From positions 248,001 to 312,000 of the forward strand of contig NW_027476257.1 of NCBI RefSeq assembly GCF_051020955.1: a stretch of 64,000 nt of DNA, read 5' to 3'. A model generated the notes under the pieces. That model did not search any database and was not told where the DNA came from. It saw only the letters and a program-made list of their open reading frames with translations. This document shows, in pieces, positions 9,035-22,534 of this stretch. This stretch comes from Megalopta genalis (Eukaryota; Arthropoda; Insecta; Hymenoptera; Halictidae). How positions within the stretch are numbered: the first letter of the stretch is position 1; each line of letters opens with the position of its first letter. Position numbers and translations under genes: made by a program.

Positions 9035-9180
9035 TCCATGCGAAACACATGATTTAGCAGAAAATCAATGCGACGTAGAAGGTTTAGCTTCAAATCCATG
9101 CGAAACCAATTATTTAGCTTCAGATACTTGCGATATAACTGACATAGCTTTATATGCAGACGAAACAAACGAATTAGCTT

Positions 9181-9697
9181 CAAATCCAATGAATGGGATG
9201 TAGAAGGTTTTGCTCCAAATCCATGCCAAACAAATGATTTAGCTTCAAATCAGTGCGAATAGAAAGTTTAGCTTTAAATCCTTGCGAAACACATGATTTA
9301 GCTGCAAATCAATGCGATGTAGAAGGTTTAGCTTCAAATCCATGCGGTACACAAGATTTAGCTTCAAATCAATGCGATGTAGAAGGATTAGCTTCAATTT
9401 AATGCGAAGTAGAAGGCTTAGGTTCAAATTCAAGCGAAACACGTGGCTTAGCTTCAAATCCATGCGAAACCAATGATTTAGCTTCAGATACTTGCGATAA
9501 AAGTGACATAGTTTCAAATGCAGACGAAAGAAACGAGTTAGCTTGAAATTCATGCGAAACACATGATATAGCTTCAAATCAATGCGATTTAGAAAGTTTA
9601 GCTTCAAATCCATGGGAAACCAATGGTTTAGCTTCAGATACTTGCGATATAAGTGACATAGTTTCAAATACAGACGAAGCAAACGAGTTAGCTTAAA
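9181..9697. repeat. Local satellite duplication, copy 2
   Basis: Copy of 8518-9034 with scattered substitutions. The divergence between the two is greater than between blocks of the younger part, which supports greater age. Confidence 0.8.
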
Positions 9698-10275
9698 TCC
9701 AGGCGAAACAAATGATTTAGCATCAGATACTTGCGATATAAGTGATATAGTATCAAATGCAGCAGAAACAGTGGAGTTAGCTTCAAAATCCATGAGAAAC
9801 GCATGATTTAGCTGCAAATCAATGCGATGTAGAAGGTTTAGCATCAAATCCACGCGAAATCAATGATTTAGCTTCAGATACTTGCGGTATAAGTGATATA
9901 GCTTCAAATGCAGACGAAACAAACGAGTTAGCTTCAAAGCCAAGCGAATCACATGATTTAGATACAAATCAATGCGATGTAGAAGGTTTAGCTGCAAATC
10001 CATTCGAAACAAATGATTTCGCATCAGATACTTGCGATATAAGTGATATAGCTTCGTGTGCAGAGGAAACAAACGACTTAGCTTCAAAATCCATGCGATA
10101 CACATCATTTAGCTTTAAATACATGCGATATAGAAGGCTTAGCTTCAAATCCATGCGAAACAAATGATGTATGTTCAGATACTTGCGATATAAGTGATAT
10201 AGCTTCAAATTCAGGCGAAACTAACGAGTTACATTTAAATCAATGCGAAACACATGATTTAGCTGCAAATCAATG

Positions 10276-11300
10276 CTATGTAGAAGGATTAGTTTTAAAT
10301 CCATGCGAAACATATGATTGAACTGCAAATCAATGCGATGTAGAAGTTTTAGCTTCGACTCCATGCGAAACAACTGATGTCGCTTCAAATACTCGGGATA
10401 TAAGTGATATAGCTTCACATGCAGACGAAACAAACGAGTTAGTTTCAAGTTCATGCGATGTAGAATGTTTAGCCTCAAATCCATGCGAAACAAATGATTA
10501 AGATTCAATCACTTGAGATATAGGTGATATAGCTACAGCTGCATGCGAAACAAACGAGTTAGCTTCAAATCCATGCGAAACACATGATTGAACTGCAACT
10601 CAATGCGATGTAGAACTTTTAGCTTCGAATCCATGCGAAACAACTGATGTAGCTTCAAACACTCGGGATAGAAGTGATATAGCTTCACATGCAGACGAAA
10701 CAAACGTGTTAGCTTCAAATCCATGCGACACAAATGATTTAGCATGATATACTTGCGATATAAGTGATATAGCTCCAAATGAAAGGGAAACAAACGATTT
10801 AGCTTCAAGTCCATGCGAAACACAAGTTTCAGTTGCAAATCAATGCGATGTAGAAGCTTTAACTTCAAATCCATGCGAAACACATGATTTAGCTGCAAAT
10901 CAATGCGATGTAGAAGATGTAGCTTCAAATCCATGCGAAACAAATGATTTAGCATCAGATACTTGCGATATAAGTGATATAGTTTCAAATGCAGGGGAAA
11001 CAATCGAGTTAGCTTCAAATCCATGCGAAACACATTATTTAGCTGCAAATCAATGCGATGTAGAAGGGTTAGCTGCAAATCCATGCGAAACAAATGATTT
11101 AGAATCAGATACTTGCGATATAAGTGATATAGCTTCAAATGCAGACGAAACAAACGAGTTAGCTTCATATCCAAGCGAAACACATGATTTAGCTTCAAAT
11201 CAATACGAAGTAGAAGGCTTAGCTTGAAATCCATGCGAAACAAATCATTTTTTTCAAATACTTGCGATACAAGTGATATAGCTACAAATGCAGGCGAAAC
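10276..11300. repeat. Duplicated satellite segment, copy 2 (pair with 6072-7096)
   Basis: See 6072-7096. This copy shows the uninterrupted satellite across the site where the BEL/Pao element inserted in the other copy. Confidence 0.85.
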
Positions 11301-14300
11301 AAACGAGTTAGCTCCAAAGCCAAGCGAATCACATGATTTAGCTTCAAATCAATGCGATTTAGAAGGTTTAGCTGCAAATCCATGCGAAGCACATGATTGA
11401 ACTGCAAATCAATGCGATGTAGAAGCTTTAGCTTCGAATCCATGTGAAACAAATTATTTAGCATCAGATAGTTGCGATATAAGTGATATAGCTTCATACG
11501 CAGACGAAACAAACAAGTTAGCTTCAAATCCATGCGACACAAATGATTTAGCATGAGATACTTGCGATATAAGTGATACAGCTTCAAATATAGGAGAAAC
11601 AAACGAGTTAGCTTCAAATCCAAGCGAAACACATGATTTAGCTTCAAATTAATGCGATGTAGAAGGTTTAGCTTCAAATCCAAGCGAAACACATGATTTA
11701 GCTTCAAATTAATGCGGTGTAGAAGGTTTAGCTTCAAATCCATGCGAAACAAATGATTTAGCTTCAGATACATGCGTTATAAGTGATATAGCATCAAATG
11801 CAGGCGAAACAAACGTGTTAGCTTCAAATCCATGCAAAACACATGATTAAGCTTCAAATGCATGCGACGGACAAGATTTAGGTTCAAATTCATGCGAAAC
11901 ACATGGTTTAGCTTCAAATCCATGCGAAACACATGATTTAGGTTCAAATGAATGCGAAGTAGTTGGCTTACACTCAAATCCATGCGAAACAAATGATTTA
12001 GGTTCAGTTACATGCGATATAAGTGATATAGCTTCAAAGGCAGACGAAACAAACGACTTAGCTTCATATCCAGGCGAAACACATGATTTAGCTGCAAATC
12101 AAAGCGATGTAGAAGGTTTAGCTTCAAATCAATGCGATGTAGGAGGTTTAGCTTCAAATCCATGCGAAACAAATGATTTAGGTTCAGATACTTGCGATAT
12201 AAGTGATACAGCTTCAAATATAGGAGAAACAAACGAGTTAGCTTCAAATCCAAGCGAAACACATGATTTAGCTTCAAATTAATGCGATGTGGAAGGTTTA
12301 GCTTCAAATCCATGCGAAACAAATGGTTTAGTTTCAGATACTTGTGATATATATGATTTAGCATCAATTGCATGCGAAACAAACGACTTATCTTCATATC
12401 CAAGCATAACACATGATTTAGATTCAAATCATTGCGATGTAGAAGGTTTAGCTTCAGATCCATTCGAAACACATGATTTGGCATCAGATACTTGTGATAT
12501 AATTGGTGTAGCTTCAATTGCAGGCGAAACAAACGAGTTAGCTTCAAATCCATGCGAAACTCATGATTTAGATTGAAATGCTTACGGAAGACAAGATTTA
12601 GGTTCAAATTCATACGAAACACATGGCTTAGCTTCAAATCCATGCGAAACAAATTATTTAGCATCAGATACTTGCGATATAAGTTATATAGCTTCAAATG
12701 CATGCGAAAAAAACGAGTTAGCTTCAAATCCAAGCGAAACACATGATTTAGCTTCAAATCAATGCGAAGTAGATGGCTTACACTCAAATCCATGCGAAAC
12801 AATTGATTTAAGTTCAGATACTTGCGATATAATTGATATGGCTTCAAATACAGGCGAAACTAACGATTTAGCTCCAAATCCATGCGACACGAATGATCTA
12901 GCTTCAAATACTTGCGATATAAATGATGTAGCTACAAATGCAGGCGAAACAAATGATTTAGCTACAGATACTTGCCATATAAGTGATATAGCATCAAATG
13001 CATGCGAAACAAACGAATTAGCTTCAAATCCATGCGAGATACATGATTTAGCTTCAAATCAATTCGAAGTAGAAGGATTAGCTTCAAAATCATGCGAATC
13101 ACACGACGTAGCTTCAAATCAATTGCGATTTAGAAGGTTTAACTTCAAATCCAGGCGAAACAAATAATTTACTTTCAAACGCTTGGGATATAAGTGATAT
13201 AGCTTCAAATGCAGACGAAACAGACGAGTTAGCTTCAAATCCATGCGAAACAGATGATTTAGCTGCAAATCAATGCGATGTGGAAGGTTTAGCTTCAAAT
13301 CCATGCGAAACAAATGATTTAGCTTCAGATACTAGCGATATAAGTGATATAGCTTCAAATGCAGACGAAACTAACGAGTTTTCTCCAAATCCATGCGAAA
13401 CACATGATTTAGCTTCATATCAATGCGATGTAGCAGGATTAGCTTCAAATCCATGCGGACCAAATGATTTAGCTTCAGATACTGGCGATATAAGTGGTAT
13501 AGCTTCAAATGCAGAAGAAACAAACGAGTTCGCTTCAAATCCATGCGAAGCACATGATTTAGATGCATATCAATGCTATGTAGAAGGTTTAGCTCCAAAT
13601 CCATGAGACACAAATGATTTAGCTTCAGATACTTGCGATATAAGTGATACAGCTTCAAATGCAAACGAAATAAACGAGTTAGTTTCCAATCCAAGCGAAA
13701 CACATGATTTAGCTTTAAATCAATGCGATGTAGAAGTTTTAGCTTCAAATCCATGCCAAACGAATGATTTAGCTTCAAACACTTGGGATATAAGTGATAT
13801 AGCTTCAAATGCAGACGAAACTAACGAGTTAGCTCCAAATCCAAGCGAAACACATGATTTAGCTTTAAATCAATGCGATGTAGAAGTTTTAGCTTCAAAT
13901 CCATGCCAAACAAATGATTTAGCTTCAAACACTTGGGATATAAGTGATATAGCTTCAAATGCAGACGAAACTAACGAGTTAGCTTCAAATCCATGCGAAA
14001 CAGATGATTTAGCTGCAAATCAATGCGATGTGGAAGGCTTAGCTTCAAATCCATGCGAAACAAATGATTTAGCCTCAAACACTTGGCGTATAAGTGATAT
14101 AGCTTCAAAAACAGACGAATCGATCGAGATAGTTTCAAAATCCATGCGATACACATGATTAAGATTCAAATCAATTGCGAAGTAGAAGGCTTAGCTTCAA
14201 CTCTATGCGAAATAGAATGTTAAGCTTCAAAACTATGCGGTACAAATGATTTAGCTTCAGATACTTGCGATAAAGGGATATAGGTTCAAATGCAGATGAA

Positions 14301-14760
14301 ACAGACGAGATAGCTTCAAATCCACGCGAAACACATGATTTGGCATCAGATACTTGGGATATAAGTGATATAGCTTCAAATACAGACGAATCAATCGAGA
14401 TAGTTTCAAAATCCATGCGATACACATGATTAAGCTTCAAATCAATTGCGAAGTAGAAGGCTTAGCTTCAAATCTATGCGGAACAAATGATTTAGCAGCA
14501 GATACTTGCGATACAAGTGATATAGGTTCAAATGCAGACGAAACAAACGAGCTAGCTTCAACTCCATGCGAAACACATGATTTAGCATCAGATACTTGGG
14601 ATATAATTGATATAGCTTCAAATGCAGACAAAACAGACGAGTTAGCTTCAAATCCATGCGAAACAGATGATTTAACTGCAAATCAATGCGATGTGGAAGG
14701 TTTAGCTTCAAATCCATGAGAAACAAATGATTTATTATCAAACACTTGGGATATTTGTGA

Positions 14761-17700
14761 TATAGCATGAAATGCAGGCGAAACAAACGAGTTAGCTTCA
14801 AATCCATGCGAAACACATGATTAACCTTCAAATCAATGCTATGTAGAAGGTTTAGCTTCAAATCCATGTGACACAAATGGTTTAGCTTCAAATCCATGCG
14901 AAACACATGACTTAGCATCAAATCAATGCGAAGTAGAAGGCTTAGATTCATATCCATGCGACACAAATGATTTAGCTTCAGATACTTGCTATGTAAGTGA
15001 TTAGATTCAAATGCAGACTAAACAAACGGGGTTAGCTTCATGTCCAAGCGAAACACATGATTTATCTTCAAATCAATGCGATGAAGAAGGTTTAGCTTCA
15101 AATTCATACGAAACAAATGATTTAGCTTCAAACACTTGGGATATAAGTGATATAGCTTCAAATGCAGTCGAAACAAACGAGTTAGCTTGAAATCCATGCA
15201 AAACACATGATTAAGCTTCAAATCAATGCAATGTAGAAGGTTTAGCTTCAAATCCATGCAAAACAAATGATTTAGCATCAGATACATGCGATATAAGTGA
15301 TATGGCTTCAAATACAGGAGAAACACACGAGTTAGCTTCAAATCATTGCGATGTAGAAGGTTTACCTTCAAATCCAAGCGAAGCACATGATTTAGCTTCA
15401 AATCAATGCGATGTAGAAGGTTTAGCTTCAAATCCAGGCGAAACAAATGATTTATTATCAAACACTTGGGATATATGTGATATAGCTTCAAATGCAGCCG
15501 AAACAATCGTGTTAGCTTCAAATCCATGCAAAACACATGATTTAGCTACAAATCAATGCAATGTAGAAGGTTTAGCTTCAAATCCATGCGAAACCAATGA
15601 TTTAGCTTGAGATACTTGCGATATAAGTGACATAGCTTCAAATGCAGACGAAACAAACGAGTTAGCTTCAAATCCATGTGAAACACATGATTTAGCAGCA
15701 AATGAATGCGATGTAGAAGGTTTAGCTTCAAATCCATGCGATGTAGAAGCTTTAGCTTCAAATCAATGCGATGTAGAAGGTTTAGCTTCAAATCCATGCG
15801 ACACTTATGACTTAGCATCAGATACATGCGATATGAGTGATATAGCTTCAAATGCAGGAGAAACAAACGAGTTAGCTTCAAATCTATGCGATGTAGAAGG
15901 TTTACCTTCAATTCCAAGCGAAGCACATGATTTAGCTTCAAATCAATGCGATGTAGAAGGTTTAGCTTCAAATCCATGCGAAACAAATGGTTTAGCTTCA
16001 AACACTTGGGATATAAGTGATATAGCTTCAAATGCAGTCGAAACAAACGAGTTAGCTTAAAATCCATGCAAAACACATGATTAACCTTCAAATCAATGCT
16101 ATGTAGAAGGTTTAACTTCAAATCCATGTGACACAAATGGTTTAGCTTCAGATACATGTAATAAACATGATTTTGCCTCAACTGCATGCGAAACAAACGA
16201 GTTAGCTTCATGTCCAAGCGAAACACATGATTTAGCTTCAAATTAATCCGATGTTGAAGGTTTAGATTCAAATCCATGCGAAACAAATGATTTAGCTTCA
16301 AACACTTGAGATATAAGTGATATAGCTTCAAATGCAGTCGGAACAAACGTGTTTGCTTCAAGTCCATGCAAAACGCATGATTTAGCTTCAAATCTATGCG
16401 ATGTAGAAGGTTTAGCTTCAAATCCATGCGACACAAATGGTTTTTGCTTCAGATACATGTGACAAACATGATTTAGCATCAACTGCATGCGAAACAAATG
16501 ATTTAGCTTCAATCACTTGGGATATAACTGATATATCTTCAAATGCAGACGAATCAAACGAGTTGGCACCAAATACATGCGATACACATGATTTAGCTTC
16601 AAACTCTTGGGACAGAAGTGATAAGGCTTCAAATCAGACGAAACAATCGAGTTAGCTTCAAATTTAAGCGAATGACATGATTTACCATCAAACCAGGCGA
16701 TTTAGAACGTTTTGCTTCAAATCCACGCGAAACAATTGATTGAGCTTCAAACACTTGGGATATAGGTTATATAGCTTCAGCTGCATTCGAAACAAACGAG
16801 TTAACTTCAAGCCCATGCGATGTAGAAGGTTTAGGTCCAAATTCATGCGAAGCAAATGATCTCGATTCAGATACATGCGATATAAGTGACATAGCTTCAA
16901 ATGCAAACGCAACAAACGAGTTAGCTTCAAATCCATGCGAAACACATGATTTAGCAGCAAATCAGTGCAATGTAGACGGTTTAGCTTCAAATCCATGCGA
17001 AACAAATGATTTAGCATCAAATACTTGCGATATAATTGATATAGCTTCAACTGTAGGGGATACAAACGAATTAGCTTCAAATCCATGCGAAACACATGAT
17101 TTAGCTTCAAATCAATGCTATGTGGAAGGGTTAGCTTCAAATGCAGGCGAAACAAACGAGGTAGCTTTAAATCCAAGCAAAACACATGATTAAGCTCCAA
17201 ATGCATGCGAAAGACAAGATTTAGGTTCAAATGCATGCAAAACACAGGTTTTAGTTTCAAATTCATGCGAAACAAATGATTTAGGTTCAGCTACTTGCGA
17301 AATAAGTGATGTAGCATCAATTGCAGGCGGAAAGAATGAGTTAGCTTGAAATCCATGCGGAACACATGATTTAGCTGAAAATCAATGCAATGTAGAAGGT
17401 TTATCTTCAAATCCAAGGGAAACAAATGTTTTAGCATCTGATACTTGCGATATAAGTGATATAGCTTCAAATGCAGGGTAAACAAACGAGTTAGATTCTA
17501 ATCCGTGCAAAAGACATGATTAAGCTTCAAATCAATTCTATGTGGAAGGTTTAGCTTCAAATGCAGGCGAAACAAACGAGTTAGCTTCAAATCCATGCGA
17601 AACACATGATTTAGCAGCAAATCAATGCGATGTAGAAGGTTTAGCTTCAAATCCATCCGAAACAAATGATTTAGCATCAAACACTTGGGATATATGTGAT

Positions 17701-19160
17701 ATAGCTTCAACTGCAGCCGAAACAATCGAGTTAGCTTCAAATCCATTAAAACACATGATTGAGCTTCAAATCAATGCTATGTAGAAGGTTTAGCTTCAAA
17801 TCCATGCGACACATATGATTTAGCTTCTGATACTTGCGATATAAGTGGTATAGCATGAAATGCAGGCGAAACGAACGAGTTAGCTTCTAATCCGTGCAAA
17901 ACACATGATTAAGCTTCAAATCAATGCTATGTGGAAGGTTTAGCTTCAAATGCAGGCGAAACAAACGAGTTAGCTTCAAACACTTGGGATATAAGTAATA
18001 TAGCTTCAAGTGCAGACGAAACAAACGATTTAGCTTTAAAATCCATGCGAAGCACAGGATTTAGCTTCAAATCAATGCGAAGTAGAAGGCTTAGCTTCAA
18101 ACTCATGCGGAACAAATGCTTTAGCTTTAGATACTTGTGATATACATGATTTAGCATCAACTGCATGCGAAACAAACGAGTTTGCTTCAAATCCATGCGG
18201 AACACATGATTTAGCTGCAAATCAATGCAATGTAGAAGGTTTAGCTTCAAATCCATGCGAAACCAATGATTTAGCTTGAGATACTTGCGATATAAGTGAC
18301 ATAGCTTCAAATGCAGACGAAACAAACGAGATAGCTTCAAATCCATGCGAAACACATGATTTAGCAGCAAATGAATGAGATGTAGAAGTTTTACCTTCAA
18401 ATCCATGCGAAACAAATGATTTAGCTTCAAATCAATGCGATGTAGAAGGTTTAACTTCTAATCCATGCGAAACAAATGATTTAGCTTCAATCACTTGGGA
18501 TATAACAGATATATCTTCAAATGCAGACGAATCAAACGAGTTGGCACCAAATACATGCGATACACATGATTTAGCTTCAAACTCTTAGGACAGAAGTGAT
18601 AAGGCTTCAAATCAGACGAAACAAACGAGTTAGCTTCAAATTTAAGCGAATGACATGATTTACCATCAAACCATGCGATTTAGAACTTTTTGCTTCAAAT
18701 CCACGCGAAACAATTGATTGAGCTTCAAACACTTGGGATATAGGTTATATAGCTTCAGCTGCATTCGAAACAAACGAGTTAGCTTCAAGTCCATGCGATG
18801 TAGAAGGTTTAGGTCCAAATTCATGCGAAGCTAATGATTTCGATTCAGATACATGCGATATAAGTGATATAGCTTCAAATGCAGACGTAACAAACGAGTT
18901 AGCTTAAAATCCATGCAAAACACATGATTAACCTTCAAATCAATGCTATGTAGAAGGTTTAGCTTCAAATCCATGTGACACAAATGGTTTAGCTTCAGAT
19001 ACATGTGATAAACATGATTTAGCTTCAACTGCATGCGAAACAAACGAGTTAGCTTCAAATCCATGCGAAACACATGACTTAGCATCAAATCAATGCGAAG
19101 TAGAAGGCTTAGCTTCATATCCATGCGACACAAATGATTTAGCTTCAGATACTTGCTATA
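14761..19160. repeat. Satellite leading into the first transposon
   Basis: This contains the first appearance of monomer variants that recur to the window end. Examples are the GTTGGCACCAAATAC marker at about 16560 and again at about 18540, and the CGATTTAGAACG variant at about 16697. The segments around 16500-16900 and 18480-18880 are close copies of each other. No gene is seen. Confidence 0.75.
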
Positions 19161-21111
19161 CAGGGTGTCCCACAATTATTTTAACAGCCGAAAATGAGGG
19201 GTAGCTGAGGTCATTTGAAGTAACTTGTTCCTTCGCGAAAATGCAATCCGCGGCTTTGTTTACGAGTTATTAACAAAAAACACTGGCCAATGAGAGGTGA
19301 CGGTGCGAGAGAGAGGGTCCGCGAGAGAGTCCGCAGCACGAGGCTTTGACAGAAGGTCGGGACGGACTCGAGCCGCGTTCGAAGTATTGAACAAGTCACG
19401 AAGCGAGAACTTTCCGGATTTTTTTAACTACATAACAGTGATACTTTTAAGAAAAACGCTATTCACCTTTACTTTAGAACGTCTGAAGAATATTTACTAA
19501 TTTTTCGGACCCGAAATAATATGAAGTTTAACCGTGACAGCTGTTTTAATTTTCTGGTGTGCATGACACCTCGTGTGTACCATATGAAATTTTTATGCAA
19601 GGTGTACAGTGAAGATTAACGAATGATTTGCAAAGCTGATTTAATAATAAATAAGGGACGTAAAGGATTTGTTTATTAGAGAGATATGAAAAATATTATC
19701 AGTAAGAAACTCACCCATTTAGTTGAGGATGCATTTGCTGGCTGAAATTCATGATGTCGAAGGGCACTGACCTTGTACAACGTACAGCTGATCTTTCACT
19801 GCACTGTCACTAAACACTGATCACTTAATTAATCACTGATAATCCGAATCACTTGTGGATATTTAAGAAAGATCACTGAGACTCGTTCGCGGATAATCGT
19901 TTATTCGACGCGTTCGTTCGGAAGTCGACGTTTCACTGCCAAAAAATCGAGGCCTCGACCGTGGGCCCTTGTCGTTCGTCTTTCGGCTGTCCGAGGAAAT
20001 AACACCCGATACTATTTTCTTCGAAGCGCAGGGTACCGCCAAATGAAATAAACAAGATATGCCGAGACGTAAACTGTGTCCGACCCGCTGTCACCCTGCG
20101 CTCTTAGAACGTAATTAATGGCCGTGCGAAGAAAATGGTATCGAGTGTCATTTCCTCGGACGGCCGAACGAAGAACAACAAGGACCCACAGTCAAGGCCT
20201 GAATTTTTCGGCAGTGAAACGTCGACTTCCGAACGAACGCGTCGAATAAACGATTATCCGCGAACGAGTCTCAGTGATCTTTCTTAAATATCCACAAGTG
20301 ATTCGGATTATCAGTGATTAATTAAGTGATCAGTGTTTAGTGACAGTGCGGTGTAAGTGAACTTCGCAAATAACCATACCAGAGGTTCCGCCGACAGTAT
20401 CCCTCGAATGTTGCGGTCATCGACCTGGGATCAGCTGTTCGTTGTACGAGGTCAGTACGTACGAGTCAGCAAATGCATCCTCAACTAAATGGGTGAGTTT
20501 CTTATCGATAATATTTTTCATATTTTTCTAAAAAACAAATCCTTTACGTACCTTCACGCGATTATTTATTATTAAATCAGCTTTGCGAATCATTCGTTGA
20601 ATTCTGTTCGTACACGGAATTATTTAAATTAAAATATCATTTACGAACTTTGTTAATCTTCACTGTACACTTTGCATAAAAATTTCATATGGTACACACG
20701 AGGTGTCATGCACACCAGAAAATTAAAACATCTGTCACGGTTAAACTTCATATTATTTCGGGTCCGAAAAATTAGTAAATATTCTTCAGACGTTCTAAAG
20801 TAAAGGTGAACAGCGTTTTTCTTAAAAATATCACTGTTATGTAGTTAAAAAAATCCGGAAAGTTCTCGCTTCGTAACTTGTTCAATACTTCGAACGCGGC
20901 TCGAGTCCGTCCCGACCTTCTGTCAAAGCCTGGTGCTGCGGACTCTCTCGCGGACCCTCTCTCTCGCACCGTCACCTCTCATTGGCCAGTGTTTTTCGTT
21001 AATAACTCGTAAACAAAGCCGTGGATTGCATTTTCGCAAAGGAAAAAGTTACTTCAAATGACCTCAGCTATCCCTCATTTTCGGCTGTTAAAATAATTGT
21101 GGGACACCCTG
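19161..21111. mobile_element. Foldback inverted-repeat transposon, copy 1 (1951 bp, non-coding)
   Basis: The ends are CAGGGTGTCCCACAATTATT and its reverse complement, flanked by TA (19159-19160 and 21112-21113). The left arm (19161-20034, 874 bp) is the near-complete inverse of the right arm (20093-21111, 1019 bp), around a 58-bp loop. The right arm is longer because of two extra stretches near 20349-20440 and 20600-20657. There is no transposase; the longest frames are 67-codon mirror images in the two arms. The TA target suggests a non-autonomous Tc1/mariner-like element, but no transposase is present to prove the family. This copy carries several private bases relative to the other three. 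Confidence 0.92.
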
Positions 21112-22534
21112 TATAAGTGATTAGCTTCAAATGCAGACTAAACAAACGAGTTAGCTTCATGTCCAAGCGAAACACATGATTTAGCTTCAAATCAATCCGA
21201 TGTTGAAGGTTTAGCTTCAAATCCATACGAAACAAATGATTTAGCTTCAAACACTTGGGATATAAGTGGTCTAGCTTCAAATGCAGTCGAAACAAAAGAG
21301 TTAGCTTCAAATCCATGCAAAACACATGATTAAGCTTCAAATCAATGCTATGTAGAAGGTTTAGTTTCAAATCCATGCGGCACAAATGTTTTAGCTTCAG
21401 ATACTTGCTATATAAGTGATTAGCTTCAAATGCAGACTAAACAAACGAGTTAGCTTCATATCCAAGCGAAACACATGATTAAGCTTCAAATCAATGCTAT
21501 GTGGAAGGTTTAGTTTCAAATCCATGCGGCACAAATGATTTAGCTTCAAACACTTGGGATATAAGTGATATACCTTCAAATGCAGTCGGAACAAACGTGT
21601 TTGCTTCAAGTCCATGCAAAACGCATGATTTAGCTTCAAATCTATGCGATGTAGAAGGTTTAGCTTCAAATCCATGCGACACAAATGGTTTTTGCTTCAG
21701 ATACATGTGACAAACATGATTTAGCGTCAACTGCATGCGAAACAAACGAGTTAGCTTCAATTGCATTCGAAACACATGTCTTAGTTTCAAATCAATGCGA
21801 AGTAGAAGGCTTAGCTTCAAATCAATGCGACACAAATGATTTAGCTTCAGATACTTGCTATATAAGTGATTAGCTTCAAATGCAGACTAAATAAACGAGT
21901 TAGCTTCATATCCAAGCGAAACACATGATTTAGCTTCAAATCAATCCGATGTAGAAGGTTTAGCTTCAAATCCATGCGAAACAAATGATTTAGCTTCAAA
22001 CACTTGGGATATAAGTGGTATAGCTTCAAATGCAGTCGAAACAAGAGAGTTAGCTTCAAACCCATGCAAAATACGTGATTAAGCTTCAAATCAATGCTAT
22101 GTTGAAGGTTTAGTTTCTAATCCATGCGGCACAAATGATTTCGATTCAGATACATGCGATATAAGTGATATAGCTTCAATTGCAGACTTTCATACGAGTT
22201 AGCTTCAAATCCATGCGAAGCAAATGATTTAGCTTCAAACACTTGGGTTATAAGTGGTATAGCTTCAAATGCAGTCGAAACAAAAGAGTTAGCTTCAAAT
22301 CCATGCAAAACACATGATTAAGCTTCAAATCAATGCTATGTAGAAGGTTTAACTTCAAATGCATGCGAAACAAATGATTTAGCTTCAATCACTTGGGTTA
22401 TAAGTGGTATAGCTTCAAATGCAGTCGAAACAAAAGAGTTAGCTTCAAATCCATGCAAAACACATGATTAAGCTTCAAATCAATGCTATGTAGAAGGTTT
22501 AGTTTCAAATCCATGCGGCACAAATGTTTTAGCT

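Larger units (their letters stand above)
6068..14760. repeat. Older, heterogeneous part of the satellite
   Basis: Monomers here vary much more than farther right and carry many private substitutions and indels (for example near 8040, 8518, 9184 and 13120). The 150-bp A-E order is still clear. The marker monomers of the younger blocks, such as GCTTCATGTCCAAGCG and the TGCTATATAAGTGATTAG variant, are absent. The right boundary is approximate. No gene is seen. Confidence 0.7.

Noticed and set aside
6068..14760. CRISPR-like array of 30-bp repeats
   Set aside because: Repeats are contiguous with no alternating unique spacers, and the context is eukaryotic.
19297..19500. 67-codon frames mirrored in both arms of each foldback element (also 20772-20975 and equivalents)
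   Set aside because: They are short, arise twice because the element is palindromic, resemble no transposase and have no further coding context.
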